Assembly: GCA_021018815.1 (NCBI GenBank)
Contig: JAITYX010000103.1
Span: 1,302,001 to 1,366,000 of the forward strand
DNA: 64,000 bases
Direction: 5' to 3'
DNA from: Talinum fruticosum
Lineage: Eukaryota; Streptophyta; Magnoliopsida; Caryophyllales; Talinaceae
Each line of letters starts with the position of its first letter. Positions within the stretch are counted from its first letter, which is position 1. Below are positions 24,972-37,139 of this stretch, one piece after another. The position numbers and the translations under genes were made by a program. Below the pieces are notes generated by a model that saw only the letters and a list, made by a program, of their open reading frames with translations, was not told where the DNA came from and made no database searches.

Positions 24972-26284
24972 ATGGAAATAATCAGCATGCAAAAGTGAGG
25001 AGAGAATATTAATTATAATTAAAATTTAAAAAAGAGAGAGCAAGGAAATGAAATTATAGTAATATCCATTTTATTTATTACCTGGCTGGGTAGCCGGCGC
25101 TGGAAAACAGAGCCATGCTTGTGCGAGCGGAGGATCTCCAAGAACCGAACCAACGGCCGTGATTTTACGCTGATCCGTTTATTGGCGGAAGATAGAGAGA
25201 ACTCCTCGGCCTCAAGCTCGTCACCGCTGCCCACTAACCCCCTGAAACGACGACGTCTCTTCTTCGACTGGCTCGCCGAACTCTGTACGTCACTGCTTTG
25301 CTCCCGCTTCGACTCGGACACCGACTCGCCCAACTCGGCGGGTCGACTGGCGCTCACGTTACCTGAACCGCTCTCTTTAATTGGTTCAACCTTCCGAACC
25401 GCATCGGGTTCTGCTTTTACCTCCGGCTTGCGTTGCTTTGGTATAGATTCTCTCTCCTCCTTGGCCTTCTTCTCCGGCGATGCTCGGGATGAGCTTTTGT
25501 TGTCGGCTTTATTATGGCCCGACGAGTTGGATTCGTTGAAGGACCGATCCTCCGCCGAGTCGAACTTCTCCGGCGAAGATCTTTCCGGTTCATCGGATTT
25601 TTCTCCGGTTATATTAGCATTTCTGTCCGGTTCAATCCTCAGATCTGAGCCTCCTCCTGCTGGTTCTTCAGCCTTCGGCGAGCTGTTTTCTCTCTCCTCT
25701 AATCTCTTCACTTTCAATTGCAACGACCTGTTCAACAAACAAACCTTCACGAAAATCAGATCTCAATTCTCAAAAAAAATTTAAAAATGAAATAAAATTT
25801 TAAAAAACTTAGATCTCTTTGTTAAATAAATAAATAAATAAAAGGAGACAGATGAACGGAGAAAATTAAATTACACGATCGAAAGGTCATGACGCTGGAC
25901 CTCGCGCTTGAGTTCTTCGACGCGAAGCTTCCGCAGCTCGTCGACCATGCGCAACGGTTCCTCGTCTCGGACACCTTCCTCGGTTCCGTTTTCTCTTTCC
26001 TCTTCACCGGCGCCGCCGCCGACGGCAGCGGCGGAGGCAGAGAGGTGGAAGCGGCGCTTCAAGTGGACGTACTTTTGCTTGCAGTTCTGGGGAGAGAAAG
26101 CGAAGGAGTGTTTCATCCGTTTCTGAAGCTCCTTGGCTATGGAGTCCCAGCTGGCGGTTCCATGGCGGTTAACGGCACACGCCAGCAGGAGCTCCTCCAA
26201 CGTTCCCCATGATGCCTCTGCCTCTGCGTCCTCTCCATTTGACGACCTCGTTTCCTCGTTCTCCTTCTTCATCATCTCTCTCAT
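18614..26284 (-). CDS. DNA-binding (MYB/SANT) bromodomain-containing protein
   Basis: Three exons, 25875-26284, 25082-25727 and 18614-19576, total 2019 nt (672 residues), with GT-AG borders and consistent phases. Seen in order: a MYB/SANT-like domain at about residues 25-82 (SWGTLEELLLACAVNRHGTASWDSIAKEL, here quoted in parts: SWGTLEELLL and TASWDSIAKEL); a coiled-coil helix (VDELRKLRVEELKREV to SLQLKVKRLEE); an acidic, Ser-rich linker; KKRRRRFRG; a bromodomain at about 325-425 (FLEILRSHKHGSVFQRRLPSQ split across the last intron, then KFYRDLLLIFTNAVLFYNKSS, which holds the conserved Asn); and a highly basic Lys/Arg tail ending KSKKRPRR. The family is nuclear; bromodomains bind acetyl-lysine. 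The 5.5 kb intron 2 splits the bromodomain. No frame damage. The exact Arabidopsis orthologue was not decided. Confidence 0.9.
22790..23040. repeat. Degenerate short-motif tract inside bromodomain-gene intron 2
   Basis: About 250 bp made of loosely repeated units such as AACGGTTACAATTAACAG, GGTTACTAGCAGTTAAGAG and GATTACAAGTGATTATAA, spaced roughly 15-25 bp apart. It looks like an old, diverged simple repeat; no coding potential. Confidence 0.6.
24607..24654. repeat. (ATT)n microsatellite
   Basis: About 16 trinucleotide units in the AT-rich 3' half of the intron; a second tract lies at 24924-24970. Confidence 0.95.
24924..24970. repeat. (ATT)n microsatellite, second tract
   Basis: About 15 uninterrupted trinucleotide units, 110 bp before the exon 2 donor of the bromodomain gene on the minus strand. 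Confidence 0.95.
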
Positions 26285-26458
26285 CCTCTGTTTCCAAATC
26301 TAATCCTCCCTCGCTATTTCCATGAAAATCATCATTTCTTCTCGCTTTCCTTAATTTTAATTAGGGTTTTTGGATGCTGATTAATTAATACTTTCTCATT
26401 TCGAAACAATTTGGCTTAGAAATTATTTTGTACGTTCGATTTCTTGGAGGGTTCTTTA

Positions 26459-26500
26459 CGTCTCTCTCTGTTTCTCTCTCCTCTCTCTCTCTCTCTCTCC
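26459..26500 (-). repeat. (CT)n / GA tract in the bromodomain gene 5' leader
   Basis: Pyrimidine-rich on the plus strand (GAGA-rich on the gene's own strand), located between the TATA box and the ATG, as is common in plant 5' leaders. Confidence 0.85.
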
Positions 26501-26652
26501 ACTGGAGTGGTCTGACGGAAAATTCGATTGCTCCTTCGCGGCTAGGATTTTCGGTTTCAGAAGATTAAGAGAGAGAAAGGTAGGAGACGGGGAGGGGTGG
26601 GTTGGAGGAGACTTTTGATTGTGTGAAGGGGTTAGCAATGGCACTCCTCCCC

Positions 26653-26659
26653 TTATATA
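26653..26659 (-). promoter_or_regulatory. TATA box of the bromodomain gene
   Basis: Reads TATATAA in GTATATAAGGGG on the minus strand, about 370 bp before the ATG at 26284; a start site near 26625 would give a leader of about 340 nt including the GA tract. Assigned by position and consensus only. Confidence 0.5.
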
Positions 26660-26699
26660 CCTGGTTGATTAGGGGTATAGAGTGATTTTACATATATGC

Positions 26700-29181
26700 C
26701 CTTAGATGTTACTCATAATTGCTGCCTCGTAAATATCCGTATTATTATTATGATCCATACTGTTAGTAAATTGAAATGCGATTTAGTCCACTTGACGGAT
26801 GATTTACATCCCCGCCGTACACGTCGGACATGGACCCACATTGTGGTGGTTGGTTCTTGGACTCTTGGCCCATTGAACAGGTTAGGTAACCCGGTTTCTT
26901 TGGGGTTCAAGGATCCAAGAGATTTTCTTTTCCCTGTTTGGTTTGGGTTGGACTCGGTGAACCTCTAGCCCACGATGAATGAGACTGGGTTGTGTAAATT
27001 ATATTATGAATTCGGCTTTATTTTATTTATCATATATGATATTTAGTTTTAGTTTTTTACAACTCATTCTTTATTTTCATAATTTTACTTTTAAATAAAA
27101 TATACTCTCTCGCAATTTTAAATTAAGTAATTATTACCAATTTTATAGATCCGAAATTGTGGTATAAGTGGTGGTCGATCGACCCATGAGAAGTTAATTT
27201 GCAAGCCTAATATGTTTCTCTCCTTTTTTTCTTTTATTCTTTATTAAGTTTCCAAATTCAATTCAAAGAGTTGTATATTAGTTATTCGCTGGGCTTTTAT
27301 ATTGGAATATAGATTCAATGGAGTATTGACGGATCATGAGATACATATTAAGGGTTTGTTTGAACTTACATATAAAACGTAAATAAAAAGAAATATAAAC
27401 AAAAACGAACATAAAAGAGTAGAAACGAACATAAATGAGTTGTTATAAGAAATGGACATAAACGAACAAACATAAACTAATATAAAAGAACATAAAATAT
27501 AAGCTAAATTATATTTTTCATATAAAGTCGAACTGGAGTTTTCACTAAGAGTTTGGCATACAATACAACCAACCCCCCAAACACGTGTTGGTTTGCAACT
27601 TACAAATATACCTACCGTATATTTGAGTCTACAAACTTAAGTTATTTTATATAATATTTTATTTTAATTTCTTAAAACATATCTCTATTTCCCATGATTC
27701 TCCTTTTCAAAATCCTAAATTATATCATGTCAGAAATTTATAGACTTGAGTTTATGGCATAAGTATTGCTGCTGAACTCCTCAAGCTCCCCAAATTGTAT
27801 TGAAAAGATAAAATAAATACTCCATATTTAACCATAGTTTTTTTTTTTTTTTTTTTTTTACTAATAGAAGTTTTGTATAGTTTATTGAAATCATGGCCAT
27901 TTATATTTTGGTAAGATTTTTGACGTATGCCTTGATGCATAATTTCATGATACGATCATTTAATTTTCGTTATTGATTAATGGGTGGCTTTAGTGTGTAT
28001 AAACGAGGAAACTACTTGTCTAGCTTCCGTTCATTTTTGTTTTTTATGCTTCCCTGATAATGGAAAACAAAATCCCCTCTTCCTCACCCTTTTTTTTTGG
28101 TGGGGGGTCCCATTGTCCTTTGTGGACTGAGTTCAATATAACTGAGAATTTGGACTTTTCTGGCCGTAAATTTCCACTATATGCTCCAATACTAGAGAAA
28201 GATGCTATAATAACCTAATAATCCAACATTAACTTGTGGTAAAGAGCCCTTTTTTTTTCCATAACCCATCGGAAAGTTTGTTTATAAAAATATCGATCAA
28301 AGTCAGATTGAATGTACAATTTGGGTGATCTTCTAACCAAACCTGAATATCTAGATTATAAGGTTGGAGGTGGGCCAAACAATTAACGATTCGCCATTTC
28401 GCTCCCGTTTTGCTAAAGAAAGTGCAAGGTTGAGCCATATGCAACCAGACTGTATTCGCCTATAGAAAAGTGCAAGGTTGGCTCTACACACATAAGACAC
28501 AACTTTAAAGCCAAATACAACATTTATTGTTTACAAATGGGTTACTATGATAATTTAATCCCTAATTAAGATACTTGGTATAAATATTGTTATATGACTT
28601 TTTAGACGATAATAACGAGTATGTAAATGAGTAAAATTTTTAAATAATAATCACACATAATTAAAATACAGTGTATTGTGTGTTTACTTTTGATGTCATT
28701 CTAGTTTCACTTCAAAAAGGGTAGGAATTAAGTAATGGTTAAAAATTGATGAGCATATTCTTATCCAAAAAAAAAAAAAAAAAACAATTGATGAGCATAG
28801 AAATGCCACTTTGGGCCCTTAAAATTAAAAACCTCAAACCCATTGTAATTTTACTTTTTCTTCACTGGGCCCAAAAGGCCCTATTCACCAAAAAGCCAGC
28901 GCAGAAAAATACTAAAAAGGGGCGCGAAAATTAACCATTATTCAGTACGACCAAATTGATTTTTTCCCTCCTATTCCCTTCGCTCCCAAAAAATTGAAAA
29001 TTCACCACGCAAAAAAAAAAAAAAAAAAAAAGAAAAAAACTCAGCTTTTAACGAAAAACTGCCGAAAAGTTCCCAAAGCCGTCTCCATTTTCCTCCTCTC
29101 CTCCACCTCCCTCTCTCTCTCTCCCTCCGTTTTCTCTGGCACTGCGATTTTGCTTGTTAATTAATTGAAAAGCGAAAAACA
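26700..29181. other. Intergenic spacer between divergent bromodomain and NSE4 genes
   Basis: AT-rich with several homopolymer runs (T-run near 27838-27859, A-runs near 28767-28783 and 29010-29030). No gene, no clear transposon. The last ~250 bp become C/T-rich and form the NSE4 leader. Confidence 0.6.
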
Positions 29182-31432
29182 ATGGCGAAGCGCATCAGAC
29201 GAGAGCCATTGATGGCCATCAATGGAAACAGAGCAGTTGATCCGCCAGAGTTTCGGTCAGTGAAGCGAGAGAAGCTTAACCGAAACAATCCGAACCCGGC
29301 TCAGGAGCATGAGCCAGCGGCCAAGCGTCGTCGGCCGGCTCGGACCGTCCCTGAGTGCAATGACGGCGGCGATGCACCGACCCAAGGACGCGCTGAGCGT
29401 AGGACACTTCGCTCTCAGTACCTTGCCGTTAAAAATGTCATTAACGGTCTCTCTCTCTCTCTCTCTCTCTCACTCTCTCTCTCTCTCTATGCATTTGAAA
29501 GATTAATTTTTGGGCGGATAATGATAATTTTTTGCAGAAGAGAAAGAGGAATTGTGCAAAGGTGATTCTGACCGGCTCCAGAACATTATCAGACAAGTCG
29601 ATGATTTGTATGAGCATGGTAAATTCCCCTCTATTTTTTATATTATTAAGTTTGCTTTTTTTAACAAAAAATTAGTGTTCTCTTTCAAGTTAAAGAGAAA
29701 CTAAACAGAAGAGGCAAAAAGAGACAATTCCCCCCCAAAAAAGTTCGTTATAGTTTTACTGGTTTTTAGCATTGATTTGACTAGTACACACCAAGCAGGG
29801 GATTTGTTTCTTTAAGTTTGTTGGGTAATTAGTTGGTTTTTGAATTTGGTTGGGACTTCAGTTCAAAAGCCGCGGGAGCAGGTGGCTGATGCCGAGACAC
29901 TCTTGGACATAGCCAACACCTTGGTGACCACAGTGAGGTCACACTCAAAAGACGGCTTCACCCCTTCTGATTTCATAAGCTGCTCAATCCATGAGTTTGG
30001 GACTTCAGATGGAAGGAGGAATATCGAGAATGATCGGGTTTCAATTAAGTGGAGGGATATTGGGATGCTTGTCTCCCCCATTTTCAAGAGAGCCCATGGC
30101 TGTCGTACCATGTATGTTTTGTTAGCCGTCTCTTAGTCTTTCCAATCGCTAAAAAACTTAATTTGAAAGTTTGAGTTTGGTTTTGAGGTCGATTGACCGA
30201 ATGAGCATGCTTTGTTTTGTAAACTTTGTTATAGGATTGGACCTATGAACACTGAGTTGAAGCAACGGAAGGTTGCAGCTCAGAGGAGGCATGAGCTGCA
30301 AACTGAGAGCGCTGCTAGGCCTGAACAGGTATAAAATTGCTGTCAACGTTAAAACTTGAAGGGATTTTGTTTCAAGACTTACATTTTCGTTCAAGGACCG
30401 CCCTCTGGTTGTGTGTTACGTTAGTCTTTCCTATGTTGCAATCTGACCCCTTCTGTGTTATATATATAACTGGACCAAATCGATGGGTATAAAAAGGGTT
30501 TAAGCCTAGGAGGACGGAGCTTCAGCGCAATTCATAATGTCGTTGCAAAGTTTATGTCTGATTTTTTTCTGTTTTTGGGAAATGAAAGTTGAGATATTGG
30601 TGTTAATTATGTGATTTAAATGCTTTTTGTTAATCAGTATGGTTGAATGGGGCCTTTTTCTGTGAAACTTGAGTGGATGCTATGCCTAAAATGCTTCATT
30701 TACCACCTCGTGAATCAGCTTGAAGATGCCGGAGAAGAAGAGAAGACTGACACTGACAAGAATATGGCAACCATGTTTGACATCTTGAGAAGAAAGAAGT
30801 CTGTCAGGCTGGAAAGTTTGATACTCAACCGGTCTTCATTTGCACAGACGGTAGAGAACCTCTTTGCTATGGCCTTCTTAGTTAAGGATGGACGAGCTGA
30901 GGTATCGGTTGATGATAAGGGGAATCATTTTGTTGGTAAGACATTACTCTTTTTGTAATTGTAAACATTCTGCCCAATCTCTACTACACCAAATTGTAAA
31001 TAAGAAAGAAACTTTGCTTCTGTTTTCAGCACCGAGGAATGCTCCACCTGCGAATATGGTGGTGTCTGGTGAAGTTATGTATACTCATTTCGTCTTCAGA
31101 TTTGATTTTAAGGATTGGAAGGTGAGGCAATTCTTTCTCGTTATCAGTGAAAAACTTAACTATGTAGGTTAGGACTTTAGCACAGGTCATGCATAAGCTC
31201 TTAGGTCTGATTCCCTTTCCTCTGTAACTCGTGTAGTCTATTAAGCTGTGATGTTACTTGACCTTATTTTGAACTGCAGTTGATGGCGGAGGTGGTGCCA
31301 GAGGGAGAGGAGCTAATGCCTCATAGATACCAAACGAAAACTCCTCTCTCAGAAGCAGATCAAATGGCCCATGCACCTCAAGTCGTGTTGCCTACTTCAC
31401 CAGCAAGAAAAGTGTTGAGGAGCCGCAGTTGA
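29182..31432 (+). CDS. NSE4: Non-SMC element 4 (NSE4), SMC5/6 complex kleisin
   Basis: Seven exons, 29182-29446, 29538-29618, 29862-30111, 30235-30328, 30719-30935, 31030-31121 and 31280-31432, give an intact 383-residue protein. NSE4 bridges the SMC5 and SMC6 heads and binds NSE1/NSE3, acting in DNA repair and genome stability (family knowledge). Seen: a basic, low-complexity N-terminus; [12 protein letters not shown] and the N-terminal kleisin helix; [19 protein letters not shown], the segment that contacts NSE3 in this family; then the conserved C-terminal winged-helix domain, [70 protein letters not shown] and EELMPHR. The length matches plant NSE4. The exon 1 donor is followed at once by a (CT)n tract (29449-29487). 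The gene converges with the reductase gene downstream. Whether it is the A or B type was not resolved. Confidence 0.93.
29449..29487 (+). repeat. (CT)n tract next to the NSE4 intron 1 donor
   Basis: The intron begins GTCTCTCT, so the 5' splice site consensus beyond GT is replaced by the microsatellite. Length variation here changes only the intron. Confidence 0.9.
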
Positions 31433-32265
31433 GCACTAGAATGAATGACTGATCTGCTAATGAAATCTACTGAAAGGTTCATGCCAATGAAGCCGAGTAG
31501 TTTAGAAGCAGCAATTTTTCCCCATACATATCGGGATGGCTGGCTTCACATTCTTGTTTGACCTGTTTATCAATGTGGTATGTATGTATGTATTTATATA
31601 TGTATGCATAATTTGCTAACACTAGGTATGACTTATGAGTGTCCCTGTAATGTTCTTCGAAGTAGTTTTGTGAGTACGACACTAGTATTGTCTTCAGAAT
31701 CCAATCTCGTGGTGTAGAAATTTGTAACCTTGATTAGAGTGATCAATTAGCGCACAAAATGTGAAATCCCAACTTGGAAACTTTTCATTTTGCGTCAGAC
31801 AGGGGACTGTTCTTTTGTGGGGGTAGGGGAATATTTATTGTCAAAAACATTTATTTTTTGCAGTCCCGAATTATATTCACAATTGCCAAAGTTTGATTTT
31901 CCAGAATATATTAAGTGTTTTTATTGTTTAAAACATTATTGGCACAATATTTATAACAGTAATAGAGCCAAACAGCCAATAATGGCATTAGGCACTATTA
32001 GGAAAGATTATGAACGATTCTTTTCAAAATAGAGCCTTAGGAAAGAAAAACATTGAGAAGTAAAAGACTTGGGAAGGTTCTCATTTCAAAGAGGGGAAAA
32101 AAATACACGGATATGAAGTACAACAAGGTCGCTGCCTACTACACCAAGTAATAATCCTCAACATAAGAATTTGCCTAGCAAAACAACTACCACTCACGCT
32201 TCAATGCAAAAATGGAAATGCTCGTCCTCTCGAGGAGGTTTTTTTGAGGTATCCTCTTGAGGAGT
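31433..32265. other. Convergent 3' region between NSE4 and enoyl-ACP reductase
   Basis: Contains both 3' UTRs. No additional gene supported. Confidence 0.6.
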
Positions 32266-35200
32266 TTAATGCTGGTCTTTTGGAATGTTAAGGTTCTCAA
32301 AAATGGGACTATCTACTCCCACACCCATGGCGTGAAGGCCGTTGTCTACGTAGATAACAGCACCTGTTACAGCAGAGGCCAAAGGAGAAGCCAAGAATGC
32401 AGCTGTGTTTCCAACTTCCTCTGCAAGAATTGTAGTCAAGGTTATCAATCAAAATTTATAGATACATAAACAATGTATAGTATCTTGCTTATATCATACA
32501 ACACTGAAATCCTATCTGGGTCCTGCTTTAACAAGGTCTAGGGAGATCAACATCTACTAGGCAATCTTTTTCATTTCATCTTGTCAGAAATCTCTAGGTA
32601 GAAGAAAATTTAAACGCCACAGCAACTAAGTCTATTTCAAGGTTAATTTCAAGAATCTTTATTGGATACTTTTGATCGAACGAAATTGACAAAAGCGATA
32701 TTTTTACCTGCAGATAGTTCCTTTTGCAAGGGCGCATTAGCAATGGAATAGTCAATCATCATATCAATGAAGCCAATAGCTTTTGCAGCACGACTCCTCA
32801 GTGGGCCTGAGAAAAAAAAAAGATGTATATGAATAGCTTAAACATTGGTCATTGACAGGGAGCTCTTAAAGATTGGATGTACAGGTTCATGTCAGGAAGA
32901 AAATACCAGCTGATATTGTGTTTACTCTGATTCTGTGCTTCCTCCCGGCTTCAAAAGCCAAGACCTAAACCAAGCATTAGATTTGAGCGAAAGCATGTGA
33001 TTAGAAGAGATTATTGCAAGTAATAACAAAGAAGCTGCCCTCTGCTTCTCTATCTAGATAAAGAATATGAGAGAGAGAGAGAGAGACGAAACTTACGCGC
33101 GTGTCACTCTCGAGAGCGGCTTTTGCAGAACTCATCCCTCCTCCATAACTGTGTAATATTGCAGTAAGATAAGTTCTCTGTGCACAAGGGATCTATATAA
33201 CTTGAATGAGTGAGTGAAAGAGGGAGGGAGGGAGCTCTAAGGAAAAGCATACCCTGGAATTATCCTCTCAGAGGCAACGTAGGTGAGAGACAATGAAGAA
33301 CCACCTGTCAATAGTAAAATACCCAATCAAAATCCAAGCAACAGTATATGGCCAACATAATTGACAATCATAAAGGACAAAATGGATAATGCATCAGAAA
33401 GACAAAATCGAAGTAAAAGTGATTATCTGAAAATAAATAGAAAGTTACGCATGCCTGGGTTCATTATTGGAAGGAAATGCTTGAGTAGAGAAACATAAGA
33501 ATAACTTGATGCAGAAATGGCAGCCAGGTATCCCTGCCTTGACGTCTCTAACAGAGGTTTAGTGACCTAAATAGAGTTCTTTCATTAATCAGCCACTGTG
33601 TAACGGTCATAACAACGTAAGAGTTTGGAAAGGACAACAATAACAAACCTCTGGGCCGTTTGCAAGAGAGTGGACAAGGATGTCAATGCTGCCAAAGTCC
33701 TCTTTCACTGATTCAGCAACTTCCTGCAAGCCACGAAAAAACTCAGTTGTAGATATAGTTATCCAACTAATCAAGGCCTATTGAGCTAGTCTGGCCCTAA
33801 AACTGCTGATGTTCATGGTGGGCTGGCTCAGCTGGAACTGGCTCCACCGAGTCAAGTGGGCTGGAAGCCAGTAAGTCCAGTCTGGTCCAAGTGAGAACAA
33901 GAAAAGCAATAGTTCAAAACTAGCCCATTATGACCTCAGCCAGTTCACGAGCTAGACCAGTCTGAAGAACCAAGTTCATTTGCTAAAGAGCCAAGCTGTT
34001 AATCCATGAACCGCCTCAGCTTATCTGATTGGATGTGAAAAGGCCAAGCAGGTCAACCCAGACTTTACCCCGGCCTGACTTGCTTGAATATCATTGTGGC
34101 CGTTGTCGTATCAGTCACGCCATTAATGATGTGTGGAAATTACACCCTAATAAACAATGTGCAACTGAAACAACAAGAGTGACCTTTTTGTGTGCCTTTT
34201 CTTTTGTGTATGTGTGTTGGGGGGGGATGTTACCTTCACAGTCCACTTGCTAGACCCAGCATAGCGCTTATTTGCTTTTACCTGCGGCGGTCAATTTTAA
34301 ATAGTAATTAAAGAGGAAACAGCTCATAAGATGGCCATATAACAGAAATTGAAGATAGCAAAAGGGGTTAACGCAGATGTAGCATCATTACATCTTCAGG
34401 GACATCCTCAGGGGTGTCATAAACTGCATCCAGAGGATATACTTTACTGATCTCCATTAGTGAACCATCAGGCAAACTGAAGCACCAATTCAACAGTTAA
34501 TTAAGGTAATAACAAGAATCATTCAACATAGAGGGGCAACACTCAGTCTGCAAGCACTTACACTCGTGACTCGTCAAATTTCCCACGTCTTAGACTCATT
34601 TCAAAGATATTCAGTGCCTATAAAAAGCGATTAGAAATTTTGTACAAAAAAATTTAAATTTAGTTAACATGATTTAGCATCTCTTGACATTCAAATCAGA
34701 AGTTACTCACAGGGACCCAAGTGCCAACAAGAATCTCAGCACCCGCAGCAGCCAGAGACTTAGCGATTGCCCAACCATATCCATTATCATCAGCAACACC
34801 TGCAATAAAAGCCCTTTTACCTGCAAAGAGTCATCCTCACATTATCTTAAGTGAACAGGCATAGCAACAGGTAACAGGAAAAATAATTTTCAAACAAATC
34901 AACTATTGAGAAAATCAATTCCCCTCCCTCCCCCTGCCAAAAAAACAAAAAAGAAGGTTCCACACAGATTGTTTCAGGGCCTTTTCGGTTCTACTTTGTT
35001 GGAATGGAAAGGCACCATGAATGAAATCATAAGGTATGGAAATCTGTTTTGCTCAATTCATAATAGAAAAAAATTGAGACAACAAAGTATGGGTTCGTTA
35101 AACCCATCCGGAGTTACAGGTTTAGATGAACCCATGCCTTACGGGATGGTGAAACCTCAATGTATGTGATTATTCCAAAACACAAACCAAAAATTAACTA

Positions 35201-36015
35201 TGATTCCATTCCTATACCTAGACTAAAAAGGAAGTGAACCAAGCAACACCACAGTTCTCAAATTTAATGTCAGGCAGCATATTTTCAGGGCATATAGAGC
35301 AAGCACAGTAAAAATCATATTTAGCAAACAATAAGAAAATACTTTCAGGGTATCTGGTTTTGTTAATGAGGCACCCAAAAGCAAAAGAATGGATGCTGAT
35401 TTTTCCTAGGTTCCCCCTTTCCACTATGGATGGGTATCCATGACAACCTAAATAGATGTTAACCTCCACAGTCCCTGCACTCAGCAGGATCCGAAGTTCC
35501 ATGCTGAGATGGCTGGTGTTTCCCACAGATGTATAAACTATGGAGTGTAACCTTCCATACATAACTAATACATCAGCCTACTTTTAGTAATTCGCACTTG
35601 CTAAAAGGGAATTCCTAACATTATATTCTACACAATATTCTTGACAAAAGGATGATTGTCCCAGTTCACATTCCACTCGAACAGACAGCTCTTTCCTCGT
35701 AAAAAGTAAATGGACATGTAGCTGAGATAATGAAGTCTCACCTTTCAAGTTGATGGGCAAGCCTGCAGCAGACTTTTCACTTGATTCCGCCATTGCCCTG
35801 GTGACACCCTTGCCGGATTTCATGGGCAAAGATGAGAAATTGCGTTGAAGAGGCTGTAATGACGATATATGGCTTGTGCTTGTAAGCTTAGCCCATGATG
35901 CCCCTTTGAAATCAGCTGTGCAAAATGCAGCACCAGCTCTGAAGAACTGGCGAGGGGAGGAAATGCTAGGCCGTGCTGTGGCGACTTGCATGCCAGATGC
36001 TGTCGAGGCTGCCAT
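32266..36015 (-). CDS. MOD1: Enoyl-[acyl-carrier-protein] reductase [NADH], chloroplastic
   Basis: Last reductive step of each cycle of type II fatty acid synthesis in the plastid. Twelve coding exons: 35742-36015, 34711-34820, 34562-34617, 34392-34476, 34234-34281, 33649-33723, 33455-33566, 33253-33304, 33097-33148, 32907-32964, 32708-32806 and 32266-32420; together 1176 nt, 391 residues, the normal length. Seen: a Ser/Ala-rich transit peptide (about 1-75); the NAD-binding segment [40 protein letters not shown]; and the active-site region [20 protein letters not shown] with the Tyr and Lys seven residues apart as in plant enzymes; then [20 protein letters not shown] and [13 protein letters not shown]. 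Exon 7 ends CAG and the intron begins GC, which keeps the invariant NPGGSSLSL; the neighbouring GT would insert two residues. A 5' UTR intron lies upstream. Confidence 0.95.
34980..35231. mobile_element. MITE-like element in reductase intron 1 (tentative)
   Basis: A 252-bp stretch whose two ends are inverted copies: the left starts CCTTTTCGGTT with GGAATGGAA about 20 bp inside; the right end reverse complemented starts CCTTTTTAGTC with GGAATGGAA at nearly the same distance. No clear target duplication, hence low confidence. Confidence 0.35.
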
Positions 36016-36052
36016 GTTTGATCCGCTAACTCTAGTAAAAACAAATACTAGC

Positions 36053-36775
36053 CTGCCAAATTAAATCAACAAAAAATAAAATCATCCAAATGAATAACCA
36101 GAATATGAATTAGGAATTATATACGTTAACTTCTACGGATTGCTCAAGATTCTACAGGCTTGAAATTAAGCGAGTCTTTCACTTATATTTCAGTTATAAC
36201 ATCCTAGTTCCCCAAGTCAAAACAGCAAATAAAACCCAAATAGTCATGCAAAAACTATTGGATTAACGAAGTAGGGCAATGAAAAAGTTCTTTGTCCTAA
36301 ACATCACTCTATTGATAATTTGTGTTAAACTGACTAATCACTCTTGTAAAGGATATGATCAAGATGTAAAATTTACCAAAAACTCGATTACCACCAACTC
36401 AAAATTTAATATTCTTTAGGAATACAAGCCTCATGCACTCTTAACTCCTACTTCTAACTGAAATTTCAAATTAGAAAAGAAACATGCAAAATGATCAACA
36501 CCACCCACCCTAAAAATTCGATACAAGGTGAGTTTGATTACTGAAACAAGTGCATGAAGAAGCGCAAAATACTCCGATCATTTGGAGGTCTCTGTTACAG
36601 TAAAGACAACTCGAAAATTTTACCAACATAGACATAGATAGACAATAACCAAATTGTACAACACAAACCACTCAGAAACGAAATTGAAGCGAAGATCTCG
36701 GAACAAAACCCCAAATGAAGCACGAAATAGCAGCGAAAACGCAGTAAGCAAACAATGCGAGAGAAAAGGTCTCAC
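36053..36775 (-). other. Probable 5' UTR intron of the reductase gene
   Basis: On the minus strand the donor CGTAG|GTGAG lies at 36776/36775 and the acceptor TTTGGCAG at 36053, 37 bp before the ATG. The 723 bp between have no conserved open frame. A leader intron in this position is known for plant enoyl-ACP reductase genes; transcript evidence would be needed to confirm. Confidence 0.6.
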
Positions 36776-36984
36776 CTACGAGCCAATGTGGACGAATGAG
36801 GATAGAGAAGGCACGAAAATCAGATCAAGAAAAACCCCTAATTGAGAAATGGGAGGCGTCGATGAACTCGAAGCTCCCAACTGGAAGAAGTGGGTACTTG
36901 TGAGAGAGATAGAGAGTTCGCTGGTGATGTACTGATGTTAATGGATGAGTGGGACGCCCTCGCCTTGGTTGTGTCGAAACTAAC

Positions 36985-37010
36985 GGGAGGAGAGAGAGAG
37001 AGAGAGAGAG
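36985..37010. repeat. (GA)n tract in the reductase leader
   Basis: About 24 bp of GA repeats upstream of the 5' UTR intron donor, in the untranslated leader or core promoter of the reductase gene. Confidence 0.85.
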
Positions 37011-37139
37011 TAAATGGGCAGATTTGAGTGGGTGTGGCCGTGTGGGTTAGCTGAGGATTTGGTGAGCGGGGGTTAAGAAACACTTTTTCTCTTGCTTGAT
37101 TTCGCCATATTAATGTTTTAGGCCCATTTTTATTTATTT

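Noticed and set aside
25119..25784. Long plus-strand open frame (221 codons)
   Set aside because: It is the antisense shadow of exon 2 of the bromodomain gene, whose splice sites and family match are clear.
33770..34110. GGCT/AGCC-rich block inside reductase intron 5 resembling a MITE
   Set aside because: No convincing inverted ends or target duplication.
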